DNA from: Fasciolopsis buskii
Lineage: Eukaryota; Platyhelminthes; Trematoda; Plagiorchiida; Fasciolidae
Direction of reading: 5' to 3'
Length of the DNA: 64,000 bases
Assembly: GCA_008360955.1 (NCBI GenBank)
Contig: LUCM01005036.1
Span: 28,346 to 92,345, forward strand
The notes beneath the pieces were generated by a model that saw nothing but the letters and a program-made list of their open reading frames with translations, was not told where the DNA came from and ran no database searches. Of this stretch, positions 37,203 through 48,875 are shown piece by piece. Numbering within the stretch: position 1 is the stretch's first letter; each line of letters opens with the position of its first letter. The position numbers and the translations under genes are program-made.

Positions 37203-37355
37203 ATAGCCTAATGGCTAAAGCGTTCAACTAGCCATCATTCGTCCCCAGTTCGTGTCTCAGTTTGGAGTAGGGTGGATTATACAAAGTTGGTAACTCCTAG
37301 CAAGGATGAAAAAGCTACGCACTGCTTCCACGGTTTCTTAATGGTGAGCTGGGTA
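37203..37355 (+). repeat. tRNA-derived SINE with eroded hammerhead-like core (plus strand)
   Basis: The head has AGCCTAATGGCTAAAGCG (A box, about 37204) and CAGTTCGTGTCTC (B box, about 37246). The body, GTTGGTAACTCCTAGC then GGATGAAAAAGC (about 37285-37314), aligns with the hammerhead region of the 36.8 kb copy. The tail CACTGCTTCCACGG then TTTCTTAATGGTG is shared. The core is badly eroded here. Confidence 0.55.
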
Positions 37356-38039
37356 TTCATACTACATGGAGAATACTTTGAAAATCGTATCAAATCCTTT
37401 AGTGTTGTAAACTAAAAACGTTGTATGTCCTGTCAGACTGATTCATTTGCATGTGAAACCGAGAGCAGTTTCTTCATATCTTGTGTCACGTAGGGCGACA
37501 GCTGGATGAAAATACACGTGCTTGGATGTGCACGAATCCTCATGCTTTAATTATGACATTTCCACAGTGGTGGGTTTATTTGATTTTCCGCGACGGACAT
37601 GCGGTTTCCTTTCCTTGCGGTTGTCTGGATGTAGATTTCCTGATTTCGATAGACATTTTAACAAAACCAGTGACATTAAAGTGGACGTATGGTGTAATTA
37701 GCTGGAAATCAACAAAGGCCGAGTAATGGATAGTTAGCCTTATCCACATGGACAGGGGAGAAAGTAGAGCTAGGTGGACTGAGTTTATTAAACAATCACA
37801 CGTGGAGACACTTAAAAAGATTCGGAGAATTTACCATCCACGAGCAGAAAATGTGTTATTGTTTGACCGCATCCTGCTTCGAGTAAATTGTTCTTTACAG
37901 TTCCTCAGAATATTTCGGACCACCCAAAATAATTGAATCAGCAGTTGCATGTGGGCGGTCACATTTTCACCACGCGTACCTGGCAGTTTTGTACGACTTT
38001 TCTAAAGATATTCGGAAAATTTCGGATGCTATTAAGCAT

Positions 38040-38610
38040 TAATCCGTCAAACTATTTGTACAAAATTCTGTCCTTTGTACCTCAGTTCTGGAAACAAATT
38101 CACAATTTATAACCTCAGAGTCAACATTAGGACATGTCCACCTAATTTGAACAACACTTCGAAAACAACTGTGTTCGAACACCGAAAGTCCTCGGATATT
38201 TTCTGTCCTCAACAACCAGGATTCTAAGCCATCTGAGAGAAACGAACTTATCACTGCAATGTGAACAAGATCTTTGATCGACAGGTCGATATCGTGCAGA
38301 GCCCGGAGATGTCTCCGAGTAGTAGAAGCCAATCGAGCCTTGTGTATACGCGAAGACGATTTATCCAATGTATAACCTTCTCGTGAGATGCAACTGGTTG
38401 AATAACAAAACTGGTTCATTTCATCGAACACCTCCATCAGAAAGCGACACTCGGATTTTATCCAGTCCAATTATGTCGCGATATTTTGCACTTCCGAGTT
38501 GCAAAGCACATCCCAAACATGAGTGCACTGTGTTTTTAACGTAACTCGGGTAATCACTCGCAAGCACGGCACTATCCACCTATTCTAAGTCAGACTCTTT
38601 AGACTCTGAG
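38040..38610 (-). pseudogene. RTE-type LINE C-terminal fragment, inverted copy of 25.05-25.58 kb
   Basis: The minus-strand frame (38470-38039) reads TTRRHLRALHDIDLSIKD, LESWLLRTENIRGLSVFEHS and FRSVVQIRWTCPNVDSE, the same C-terminal RT region as at 25345-25575. The two copies differ at only about a dozen of roughly 430 positions by eye. Upstream, 38520-38610 also aligns with 25050-25140 but much less well. Both copies carry the same TAG GTG GAT replacement at the YADD site, so they share an already dead ancestor. Confidence 0.85.
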
Positions 38611-40594
38611 ATATATATATATATCCAATCCCTTGATGATATGACGATTCCCATAACCATTTAGATTGTCAAGGCGATGGGGAACTGTGTGAGAGGACAA
38701 ACCTGACGAATATTACTTTTTTGTGTTCCACTCAATTGAACACCGGTTCCGTTTCGGCGGTTCGCTTTTGGCGACTGAAAAGAAGGAATGACTTTTTCTG
38801 GCCCTGTGTTCAGTGAGAGACAAGGCCGCAGAACTGCAAGTTTGGGCTAGTCAAACGTCGCTTTCAGATCACGAAACGCAGAAATCGTGGGTCTATGGAA
38901 GTTGTGTGCGTGTGTGTTCTGATATTTGCCGCAAAGTGAAAATGTGGTTGACGTAGCCCTCATCTAATGGAAAACAGCTTGATTCTCATGCGCACACCCA
39001 TCGTAAGGACCAGATATCGGGTGGGGATTAAACCCTGTTGACAGTTTGGATGTACTGTCCCCTGAACTGATTCTTCTACGATTTTCACAGTAGAATCTAC
39101 TGTCATTTTTATCCATCTCTTCAACCACTGGTTTGCACCAATTCTTACATATTTGCTCGGTTTCCCAGATAAGCTTCAGCAGTTATGATAAATTCGATTC
39201 CAATACTTCGCTAACAACATTTGAAGAGGATGCGGACAACTCGTGCGGATCAGCAGACTTCTGACGCTTGAGGAGGCGTGGCTTCCTCGTGACTTCCACT
39301 TCTGAGGAAAGACGGATATCTGCCCGCGCAGCATGCGTTTCTATATGACAAAAATCAAGTGTGAAATGCATGAGATTATCGTTCATGAGAAAAAAGAAGC
39401 CCAATGACCTTTTTGTTATTGGGGCTCAGCGTATGTTGTGGTAACAGTTCTACTATGTGATCGCTGTTACTGCTATGCCCTTATAGACGGTAGTTCATGT
39501 ATAGCTTTTCCGGAGCCCAGCAAACTAATGAGACTATACAGTTTCAGTAACGGGATCAGCACACAACAATTACTTTCAGTCCCTTTGTTCGCAATTCACT
39601 TATCAGTGTGCAGTGCTTGGCTTCGATCAGAATGATATGCTTCAGAAACAGAATCAATGCTTACCTTGTTTAACTTCCCCCAAAAGACGTTGAAAAGGTG
39701 GCTCCCGACTGTACGTCACATTATCGTCAGAAATCCCAATTAGTCAAACAGTTTCGTAAATGTTCCCTCGTCTGAGTTCGTCATTTCCTTGTCTTTAATC
39801 TTAGGGTAACCAAGCAAAAAGGAGACAGGACGTCAGCATCACACAGGGCTATCACGAGATCACTGTCTACGATTTCGGAGCTACAAATGATCGATTCGGG
39901 AACGGACACAGTTTGACCCGGAAACCTCGAGCTGTTCATTCCACAATTTGTGCAACTCAGTCGTTGATGCAATTGCTGCTAATCTGACTGCGTATGGCTG
40001 ATCTGTTCCGAGTCCAATTTACATAGCATAAGCACATTGAGAGTTACAAACAAAAATAAGACAAAATTGTACTTGCGAAGAGAATCGTACAATTATGAAA
40101 GTCATGAAGTCACATGGCGATTGAGTTATTCATGACCATCATGCAATGGTTTCAATACCAATCTTTGTCAGAAACTTATCAGGAATTTAGCTTCTCTACC
40201 TCCAAAGTCGTTTTCGGAAAGCTAGAAAGCCTGTTTCGTAATTTTATACCCAAAATAATTTTGTATCCCACCATTTTACGCAGACATTTTACACCTTGTT
40301 GCATTCACGCAGATGCGCAGTAATCCATTAGTATCGCTTACCCTAGTAATTTATTCTTTTTGGGAATCGATTTTCCATTCTAAATAAAACCTAGCTTCTC
40401 GGGCCACCTTGGAACAATTGAAGATTAATCAAAATGTCCTTCGGATCCTGTTTAGCTTTGCTGTTCACTTCTGTTAGAAAATGACCGACGAGACTAGTCC
40501 AGTGACTAAAGCCAAGTTAGTAGCTATATGTCCTTGTGATAGTGGTTCGTGCAATGTTGGATGTTCATTTACGTAATTTTGGTCTGAGAGCCGT

Positions 40595-40790
40595 GTCCAC
40601 GGTACCTCAGGGGTATAGCACCTGCCCAGAAAATGATAGGTCGTCGATGCGATTCCGGCTCGTGGCGTTGACTTTTGGATGCATAGTGCGTACGTGGATT
40701 TCTTATTCCTTATGATCGTTCGCCCTCGTGGTCAACGTCCCAGTTCGATCTCTCAGGTTCTAATGGTTTCCAATGGTTTCCAATGGTTTC
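40595..40790 (+). repeat. Possible tRNA-like remnant plus 10-bp triplicate
   Basis: CCTCAGGGGTATAGCACC (about 40608) followed by GTCGATGCGATTCCGGC (about 40644) resembles A and B boxes. At 40761-40790 a 10-bp unit of the type CAATGGTTTC occurs three times. The tRNA-like part is weak. Confidence 0.35.
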
Positions 40791-43031
40791 CAGTGACCCG
40801 ATGGGTATAGAGAATGTGTGATATTTTAGCTCCCTAACATTGGATTTCCCAGCGCTCCAATCTTCCCTTCCTTGGTGGTACTTGTAGCCGGTACTCCAAA
40901 TCTGTGAGTAAGCTGCTATTTTGTGTTCGGTTTAAAACAGCGCGTAGCTAGCAACGTGTACGGGACAATCATAGCCAGGACCCAGGGCAACAGAACAAGA
41001 GCAAACAAGTGACAACATTTTAACAGTCAGGCAGCAGAAAGCCACTGACTGAACGCAAAATGAATTTATCGAACCATCTTCCTTTTTTGGCTTGCACATT
41101 ATTGTGTGTCCCCTCAATCAGTTGGGAAGGCAGTCGAAACGTATGGATTAATTGGCAAGGCCTATTCCAATTAAATTTTCACGCAGAATACATCCTGGAT
41201 TCATTGTTATGCTTTGCCTTCTACTTTTGGGTTATTTCTAACCTGTGTCTAGATCCGCTAAACACCTTTCTAGACACAACGACATCCACACATTAATCCT
41301 CTAATTTTTAAAAATTGTCCCAAAAGATATTATCTCGCGCTACAGATTCTTTACGAATTAACCGAATGGTTGTACTCCCACGCAGATGCACACCGCGTAG
41401 GCAACTATTTGCCTGACGGAATCGCAAAATCTTCTAATGCTCTACCTTTTGTGAGATTTTTCAGTGGACACATTTCCCCGTCACAATGTACAGACTGACA
41501 ACTCACCTATCGGAATGTTGGAATCAATTGCTCTCGCAGATTTGGTGACAAATTACGGAAAAGACTTCTTTTTAGTGACTTTCTTACTTTGTCTTGTCTG
41601 TCAGTCGGTCCCGTCAAGCAACACTTTGTCCCACGGTATCATTCACCAGGATGACCTTGTTGCAGGCTCCCTTATGAGAATAGCTAAGAACCTTGGAAAA
41701 TAATCTGACGCTTCGGTAAAATCAAACAACTTATCACCAAAGCTGGTGACTTAAACTTGGTAACAAATATCGTGTTCTTTATAGAAGATTTGGAAACGCG
41801 TATCCAGCATTGGATAGTAGTCGATGCATGTAACAAACAAGCATAAGTCTAGTTAGTTATTAGATTCATTTGGAATTCGCTCAAGTCGTACTCGGTCGCT
41901 TAGTTCGCTGGTGTATGGATTTACTTTTTTGGACTGAGTGCCATTCCATACTTTACCATTCGCAACTGCGACATTTCGTATTATGATATCTTACGCCACA
42001 CACTATTGCCATAGATTACCATTCACCTGCATTGAGTTTCGCTCACAAACTAGACACTGTCATTATTGTTATCATCACCGTCGTCCGGCGTTAAACATCA
42101 GGAAGAGTCCCAGTGACCCACTGCCTTCCTCAGGGAGTTATAAGTAGCTACAGGAGATATCAGTATGCTAGGTGAACAAGAAGTAGGCCCAAAGCGGCGG
42201 CAGAATAAAAGAACGCTTTGGTACCCGACATCGAATCCACTCTAACTGTGCCATTTTCAACTATTCTTATTAAACGGGAAGTGACAACTCGATTGTCATT
42301 GTCTGTGGTGCGTTGTCGTATCTTTTAGTGTCTCCAGCCCTCCTATTGACGGATCTTTCGGGCACCAACCACGATGACGTGGGGCACCTATTTTACTTAA
42401 GTTCGCTGTGCAGTTCCTCATTCCATACTGTCACGTCATCTGTTGATCTCCACGTGACTTCTTCGACCCGTGAGAGGAACAAAAAATAAGACTCGGTATG
42501 GTAGACTGGCGTTTGCCATAAACACCGAATGTCTAAAAACTAGACACAAAAACAATATTCACTGTCTAACAGGAAGCCTGTACCTGTAAGTCCCTCGGGA
42601 TTTTATAAATCTAGAGCGATAAGACCAGTGACCTAGGTTGTTTTCATTGCCTTTTCATCATTTTTGTGTCTATACCATGCAACAGCTGTTTCACTCGCAG
42701 TTTGAGATAAGGCCTGTGGGCGTACATAGACAGACAATCGCGCATCAGCTTCCGGGAACAATTCTTGGATCACAGAAGTTGAACAATCAAATTTCCCAGT
42801 CCGTTATCACTTTTTCAATGTGTCTTTTTGATTCGGTTCGACACGACGTTTTTCCCCCATCATTCCCTGTCCATAATGGTTTTGCATTCAGTACGAATAA
42901 AAATGAATTTACACGCTACACAATGATTTGAACGTTCGCTCACACGAGTGATCTCGTTGGTACAACAAAACAAATGTTTCGAAAATTCACTACCAACTCC
43001 TATTTCGCCTTCTGTTTCCCCTCGTTCTCAG

Positions 43032-43775
43032 ACGGGGAAGCGATTTCTGGACCGGGACGAGCCTGGCTATGCAGACTGCGCGCTGGCGCCGAAATTGCAA
43101 CATCTACGTGTGGCTGGCGCATATTTCCGCGGTTTCCGCATCCCCGTGAAACACACCCATTTGTGGATGTATTTAAGTCGCATTTATCAGTTGGAATCAT
43201 TTTGCAAAAGTTGTCCGACCGACAGGGATATATTGTTACACTATGTGGATCGAATTCTAGTGGGTCAAGTTAGCGAACTGTCCAAACAGAAAAGTCGCAT
43301 TCTACAAATTCCGGAAGATTTCCGCTTGCTCTCATGTCCACTGGTTGACGAATGGGTAACTATTCCCGGGAACGGACTCGACCGCCGCAGCGGAGCCAGC
43401 GGAAGCAGCAGCAACAGTCGCAATAAAAGGTCAACTTCACCCCGATGTCCGGAGCGTAAGTCGTTACAATCGTTGGTAAATACGCAATCTCGAGATCGTG
43501 AAATCAGTTCCCAAGTGCCGGCCTGTGGGCTTCGCAAATTTGCCCCTGTGAATAACCTGGCCAATTTGGACAGTGATACGTCCAGTGGGACAGAACGATC
43601 ACGAACCTGTTTATTTCCAGAAGATAGAATAGGCAATGGGGTTTTGACCCACGCATCCAGTGCTTCCTTGCGTAGTTTGATCAATTATTCCAAATCGATA
43701 GAAAGACCCAATCCATTGTACAGAATGATTCCCCCGTCCAAGTATTTTGACTCCACAGAATCATTAATAAAATAA
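43032..43775 (+). CDS. CLIC/EXC-4-like protein, 3' coding exon with long serine-rich tail
   Basis: This exon encodes residues 175-421, giving a 421-residue protein, against roughly 240-290 for typical single-domain CLICs. Residues 177-250 finish the GST-C-like helical domain: KRFLDRDEPGYADCALAPKL is the family's RFL.GD....D..L.P.L segment, followed by QHLRVAGAYFRGFRIP, HLWMYLSRIYQLESFCKSCP and TDRDILLHY, closest in pattern to invertebrate EXC-4/DmCLIC-type proteins. Residues 251-421 form a tail unlike other CLICs I know. It contains a GASGSSSNSRNKRSTS stretch, is rich in S, R, N and P, and looks disordered. The acceptor is at 43031 in phase 0. The stop codon TAA at 43773 overlaps AATAAA hexamers. 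Whether the tail is fully translated is inferred from the open frame of 171 codons. Confidence 0.85.
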   Translation, partial: TGKRFLDRDEPGYADCALAPKLQHLRVAGAYFRGFRIPVKHTHLWMYLSRIYQLESFCKSCPTDRDILLHYVDRILVGQVSELSKQKSRILQIPEDFRLLSCPLVDEWVTIPGNGLDRRSGASGSSSNSRNKRSTSPRCPERKSLQSLVNTQSRDREISSQVPACGLRKFAPVNNLANLDSDTSSGTERSRTCLFPEDRIGNGVLTHASSASLRSLINYSKSIERPNPLYRMIPPSKYFDSTESLIK

Positions 43776-43776
43776 A
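43766..43776 (+). promoter_or_regulatory. Overlapping AATAAA polyadenylation signals at the CLIC stop codon
   Basis: AATAAA occurs at 43766-43771 and again at 43771-43776, spanning the TAA stop at 43773-43775. If used, the 3' UTR would be only about 10-30 bases. No better hexamer lies in the next 100 bases. Confidence 0.5.
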
Positions 43777-45051
43777 TTTTGCATAATTCTCCTATTGTGT
43801 TTATCGCATCAAACAAGATGAAGATATAAGTGGGATGATGTTTAACATGACCAATCCCCGAGGTCATTTTGACAAATGTGCTAAAAAGCCGTCCAAAAAG
43901 CCGCTTTTATGGTATGATCAAGGTGGACCAGACCAGTCGTGGGACTGTCTCCCCCGGCTATTGTGACTCTCTATCATACACGAACGATGCTCACTTTCAT
44001 TTGCTTATGATGTCATGGTAATTTCGACATGTCATTAATCCGTTACCATAAAATCGTGGTTATAAATCATGATCGTGAGTTATTTTGCGGAAATTTTCAA
44101 AGTTATTTCTCACCCATTCAAACCGATGGAGTTTTCAAAATAAAACCTGCTAATGCATTGTTCATCAGTAGCTGAAATAGAATTGAACAAAAAAAACAAA
44201 GTTTTTCGGGACTTCTTGAGCACACAGCAGCATTTCAGATGTTATTTCGGAATGAGGTCAAGCGTTTAGGGACTTGTGTCAAAGATATTCAAGACAGGAT
44301 AAAAACAAATTGTCTGTCCTTAACAAGACTTGCCAAATGTAGATCTACTCGTAAATCGTAGGGTAGCGCACAGACGTTCGAAGCAAATTACACTACACAT
44401 GCACGCGGATGTGCTTAAACGAGATGGATTACACTTAACGGCCATCTATAAGAGATCTCAGTAACTCAGCTGCATGGCAGTTTCGAATTGTTTTCACTTA
44501 ATTTCGATTGATCTCGACATAATTCGGGAGATAATTTGGGAACACATTGATTTCCCATTGTTTAAATCCAATCTAGTTCCGGTGTGCATATATCACACAC
44601 CGGTACTGACATTTGTATTTTCACATTTGTATGAGCAACGTGAACTTGTACAAACAAGGCATGCGTAGCACTACGATTAGAAGAAACGCATAATGAAATG
44701 ACTGGACAGATTTGCGTCCCCGTTCTCATACTGACATCAGAATACGTATGACGCGATGGGAAAACCTGTAGAGTGTTTATTGTGACGGCAAATTCGGCCC
44801 GTTGGAAACCGACCACTGGACCGCTACGGAGCACACTTTGACGGTATGCAACTAGGTCTCGGCATCAGTGATAATTTGTGTAGAAGTGAGCAGAGCAAGA
44901 TTTAATCTGCTGCTCCATCAGACGAGTCATTTAGCTGCTGAGTGATACTTAAGAAGTATGAGGGAATGGTATAATGACTGGCTTTGCGCCCGAGTCTGTT
45001 ACAGCTGTTTCATTGGCTATCAGTGGTTGTCCGACCCCCGGCCGGCCTGCC
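43776..45051. other. Intergenic, nothing recognised
   Basis: The sequence is AT-rich with short open frames only, up to 90 codons. None resembles a known family. Confidence 0.5.
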
Positions 45052-45220
45052 GGCGGTGGCTAATCGAATAAGGCCGCGGCTTTTGGATGTGAGAGCCGTG
45101 GCTTTTGGATGCGCGGGTCGCGGGTTCAAATCCACCCACCGCCGATCAACTTTACCAATCGGCAGCCTTCTGTTGGCCGCGGCTCCTTTTCTGAAAAGTG
45201 ATGTACATTGTTATTTCATT
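45052..45220 (+). repeat. tRNA-derived SINE, family 1 (copy at 45 kb)
   Basis: The head GGCGGTGGCTAATCGAATAA pairs at its 5' end with CCACCGCC (about 45136-45143). The B box is GGGTTCAAATCC (45122-45133). Inside the head, the segment GGCTTTTGGATG occurs twice (about 45078 and 45100), so the anticodon-arm region is duplicated. The tail GATCAACTTTACC, GCAGCCTTCTGTTGGCCG and TTTCTGAAAAGTGATGT matches the 33 kb and 52 kb copies. Confidence 0.8.
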
Positions 45221-46439
45221 AAAAAATGAAGTAAAAGATGAAAAATAAGATTAATACACTGGCGTGGAAGTAATTCGATCATGCCAGGCAGCGAGCAAAT
45301 GCAGAACGCAAGATCACAGTGAGACCGCGTCATCCCATTGGCTACCAGGCAGTGGCGTGATCAGAAGGCAAGAGTGCGGATATGCGAACCGAGAACGCTA
45401 CATCTCGAGCTGGGCCAACCAATCAGGATAAGCGGTCTGGATTCGACAAAAAAAGCCATGTACTAAATCGCGTGAAATGCGTCTACCGATGAATGAGTGG
45501 CAATCGCACGGGAGCAATAGTGCAAGCAAAGGATCCAATAACTGTGACTTGACTTAACAAGCGAGGAACTGCGGGCCGGTTGCCTACGGTTGTTTTCAGT
45601 TGAGATATCGAGAAAGGACGATAACGATCTAGAGATAGGACTGGCCTGCTGAAGAACAGTAATCGGAACAGAGAAATGACGATGCTGGACAAGAAGTAAC
45701 TGTGGTGACGTACATAGGAGCTGGTGGCCGGTGTGGAAAAGCATCCATTGACAACAATAAAATCTAAACCATACGAGTCCGATTCGAGGTTGACCAAAAA
45801 ACGATAGACTAGAAGGTAAAAATGCGAGGGAAATGTCGGCTATGTGCAGAGTGGGATAAAACCGTATGAACCTAGACCAACCATATTTGACCTATCTTAT
45901 CAAACAATGGAAGATTCAAGGGTACTGGATATTGGATCATCATTGGCATCAGCCAAGCGACACGTCTGCGACCAAATCGCACTGGATGGCTCGACTGATT
46001 AGCCAAATGAAAGATGCACGAGAGAACCGGGCTTTGGGAATGGGTCCACTAAAGCAGCACACTACTGGACCGATGGATGCTGGTCATGAATTATCAATAT
46101 AGTTTTGTTTAGTGAACTAGGTTTTTTGTTGGCCTGAACTTATTGTTTTGGGTAGAACCAAAAGGAATAAGCAATACCGTTCTAGAGATAGCATCGACTG
46201 ACAGATTGTGGTCGGGTAGCGAAACAATATTTCTGCTTTTCTACATCTGATGCCCCGGGGTTCACTCAAGAGCTTTGCTGAAAATAAAAACAGGATGAAC
46301 TTGACGAATTCACTGACGATCGTGCACACACAAGTGCAACTCATACCTCGTATCATTCACGCTCAACAATCCGCACATCCGAGATTCAGCATACGCAGCT
46401 CGGAATAGTAAGGGATTTAATGTGAACTTCGGAATGAAT
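45221..46439. other. No gene recognised
   Basis: There are two overlapping minus-strand frames of 93-104 codons (45463-45797) without a domain I recognise. Their overlap in different phases argues against coding. Confidence 0.4.
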
Positions 46440-46592
46440 AGTCATAGAGGGCCGAAATTCAATTTGTCATTGAAAATTATTAAAGTCATTTCATTTGCAT
46501 TGAGAATCATCAGCAGTAAGCATCGATCGCGCTGGAAATACAACGGTGACGGGGACCCGGGACAAACAATTGTGAATCGGACGCGTTAACCA

Positions 46593-46596
<4 letters not shown>
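46440..46596 (-). repeat. tRNA-derived SINE with hammerhead-like core (minus strand)
   Basis: On the minus strand: GTGATGGTTAACGCGTCCG (A-box part, about 46596-46578), CCCGGGTCCCCGTCACC (B-box part and acceptor, about 46561-46545), then the exact hammerhead box CTGATGA (46513-46507) and GAAATGAC (46492-46485). CTGATGA and GAAA are both intact, but the intervening stem II is weak and the cleavage-site stem is not clear. The 5' end abuts the palindromic element starting near 46593. Confidence 0.6.
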
Positions 46597-46988
<392 letters not shown>

Positions 46989-48311
46989 ATGGCATTCGAC
47001 TCAATTACACAGCCTCAGTTCGAGCTCCAGTTCCGGCGATGGATATGCACTGTTGAGGATTCCTAACAATAGTGGAACATCTGTACACTGTTTCCACGCT
47101 CCATGGCGAATCGTTCGGAATTTCACGATGAAAATGATCGCCTGACACCCGTGGATGCAGCTGATCAACCGGCCGTTCCGGATCCTCGTTCCAATCAATT
47201 ATCGTAAAATTATTTTCAACCATTTTCACTCAACTTCCCATCCCGGTGTTCCAGCTTCAAGCGAGCACGTTCTAGCTCGCTTCTTTTGGTCACAGATGAA
47301 CTCTGATATTGTATTGCGGATCAAATAATGTTTGCATTGCCAACTAGATAAGGTTCGTCCTCATACGTTTTCCGATTCCGTAAGTTATCTGTTTTCGATA
47401 TTCCTGTTCCACGCATCCACGCTAACCCTATTGGGCAAATGAACCTAATCACATTCTGACTGCCACTGTCCGCGTAACACATTAACGCATGAATGTGTCT
47501 ATCTTCGAGAACTTATCTGAAATTACTGCAAAAAGCCTAGCTCCAACAGGAGATTTCCGTTTTCGACATATCAACCAAAATGTTCAGAAGCCGCGGTAAT
47601 CAATTCCAGCCCCCGTAAGTTCGGAAATTTACCAAACCGCTAGGGTTTATGTCACATTATGACAACGGTATATGGTCCATCATCTAACGGTTCGGTTGAG
47701 TGACTCCTTTGTCAAATGAAAACAACATTGATAATCCAATTCGAACACTATTCTTCGAGTGACTGCCTGCCGCTAGTTTCACAAGACATTCGGTTCACCT
47801 TCACGGGGGATCGCTTTTGGTGCAACCACCCGTCTTTCTGACGAGTGTTTCTATCATTCCTCATTCTCTATTCATAATGCATCCCGGTTTGCCGATCAAC
47901 TACGTGACCATGCGAATCTTTCAAACCCGACATCCACCCATGCCCCACACAAGAACATTCCCGTGCTTAATCATTTACCCATCACACTATTTCGCAATGA
48001 ATTCGCAACGAACTATTTCGGATGTCTCTCTCACACCACCATATGAAGATCTGTTTTAAGTTATTATTAGCACGGACGAATTTCCTTTTGTGTCGAAATA
48101 TGATAAGACCGATAGTGTTTTAATTTATAGACTAAACCCCGCCTATTTTGCTTCATCTCATTTGTCACTATCGACATCATAATCACCACTACCATCACTA
48201 CCACCATTACAATCATAGACAGACATTCAAAACGCAGCACACGATGGCAGGCCTATAACAACTACCACAAATTGATCTTGACTGTCGCACATACAACAAT
48301 CACCACACCAG

Positions 48312-48875
48312 ATGTTCAGTCATTCTCGTGGACAAGTTCGTCAACCCGTTCCTCCTAAGGACTTTGTGCAACGACTTCAATGCGTTTCCTATTTCGCGGT
48401 ATATTTTATCCAGCGTTCCCCTTCCACAATGAACGCCTTATCCGGAAAACAGAGTTCATGTAGACTCCTGTTCAGTGAACGGTGTCTTTGCTTCGTCATT
48501 TTTCCTTTCTCATTTGTATTTTCTTTGAAATGGCCTGGGTTAAACATGATACTGAATGATACTATTTCAGTAGGCTTACGCAAATTGTCCTCATTTCAAC
48601 AGTATGTACTCCAATTCGCGAGGAACTACGATGAGACTAATTCTCCAATCGCGAACTACCAAACGATATTGTTCATTGTTCGTGAATTAAGTTGTTTCCT
48701 TTCCTTCGATTTGTCATTTTTCCTTTTCCAACCGCCGAATTCTTTGTCTGCTTTTGTCACTTTCTACTTTTTCGTTAGTGATAATATTCTCCAATTCGAT
48801 CCTAGATGCTCTCCAAACCGCATTCGGGAGATACTAAAAGAAAGCAAGGAACACGTGGATGAGGGGAACACGTAG
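48312..48875 (+). other. 187-codon open frame, possible exon(s), unknown
   Basis: The frame begins with an ATG-like MFSHSRGQVRQPVPPKDF segment, contains two very hydrophobic F/L-rich stretches typical of translated pyrimidine tracts, and ends in a charged SPNRIREILKESKEHVDEG before a TAG. The pattern could be short exons separated by pyrimidine-rich introns with AG acceptors, or chance. I recognise no family. Confidence 0.2.

Larger units (their letters stand above)
21709..43031 (+). other. Giant phase-0 intron of the CLIC gene (21,323 bp)
   Basis: The donor GTGAGT (21709) and the acceptor CTCGTTCTCAG (ends 43031), preceded by a long pyrimidine tract (TTTCGCCTTCTGTTTCCCC), fit the consensus. 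Joining the exons gives LDEHLKM-TGKRFLDRDEP. This reproduces the family's spacing between the ..INDHL.. helix and the ..RFL.GD.. segment with no missing block, so no further internal exon is required. The intron is mostly relics: RTE (23.8-25.9 kb), SINEs (33.1, 36.8, 37.2 kb), RTE 3' ends (35.3 and 38.0-38.6 kb) and microsatellites. The stretches 22.1-23.7, 25.9-31.5, 31.6-32.8, 33.3-35.3 and 38.6-43.0 kb show no gene I can recognise. One uninformative open frame of 178 codons lies at 33876-34412. Confidence 0.85.

Noticed and set aside
42948..43031. Starting the second CLIC exon at an ATG-like codon at 42948
   Set aside because: The 28 codons before 43032 show no CLIC similarity and contain the pyrimidine tract and CAG acceptor.
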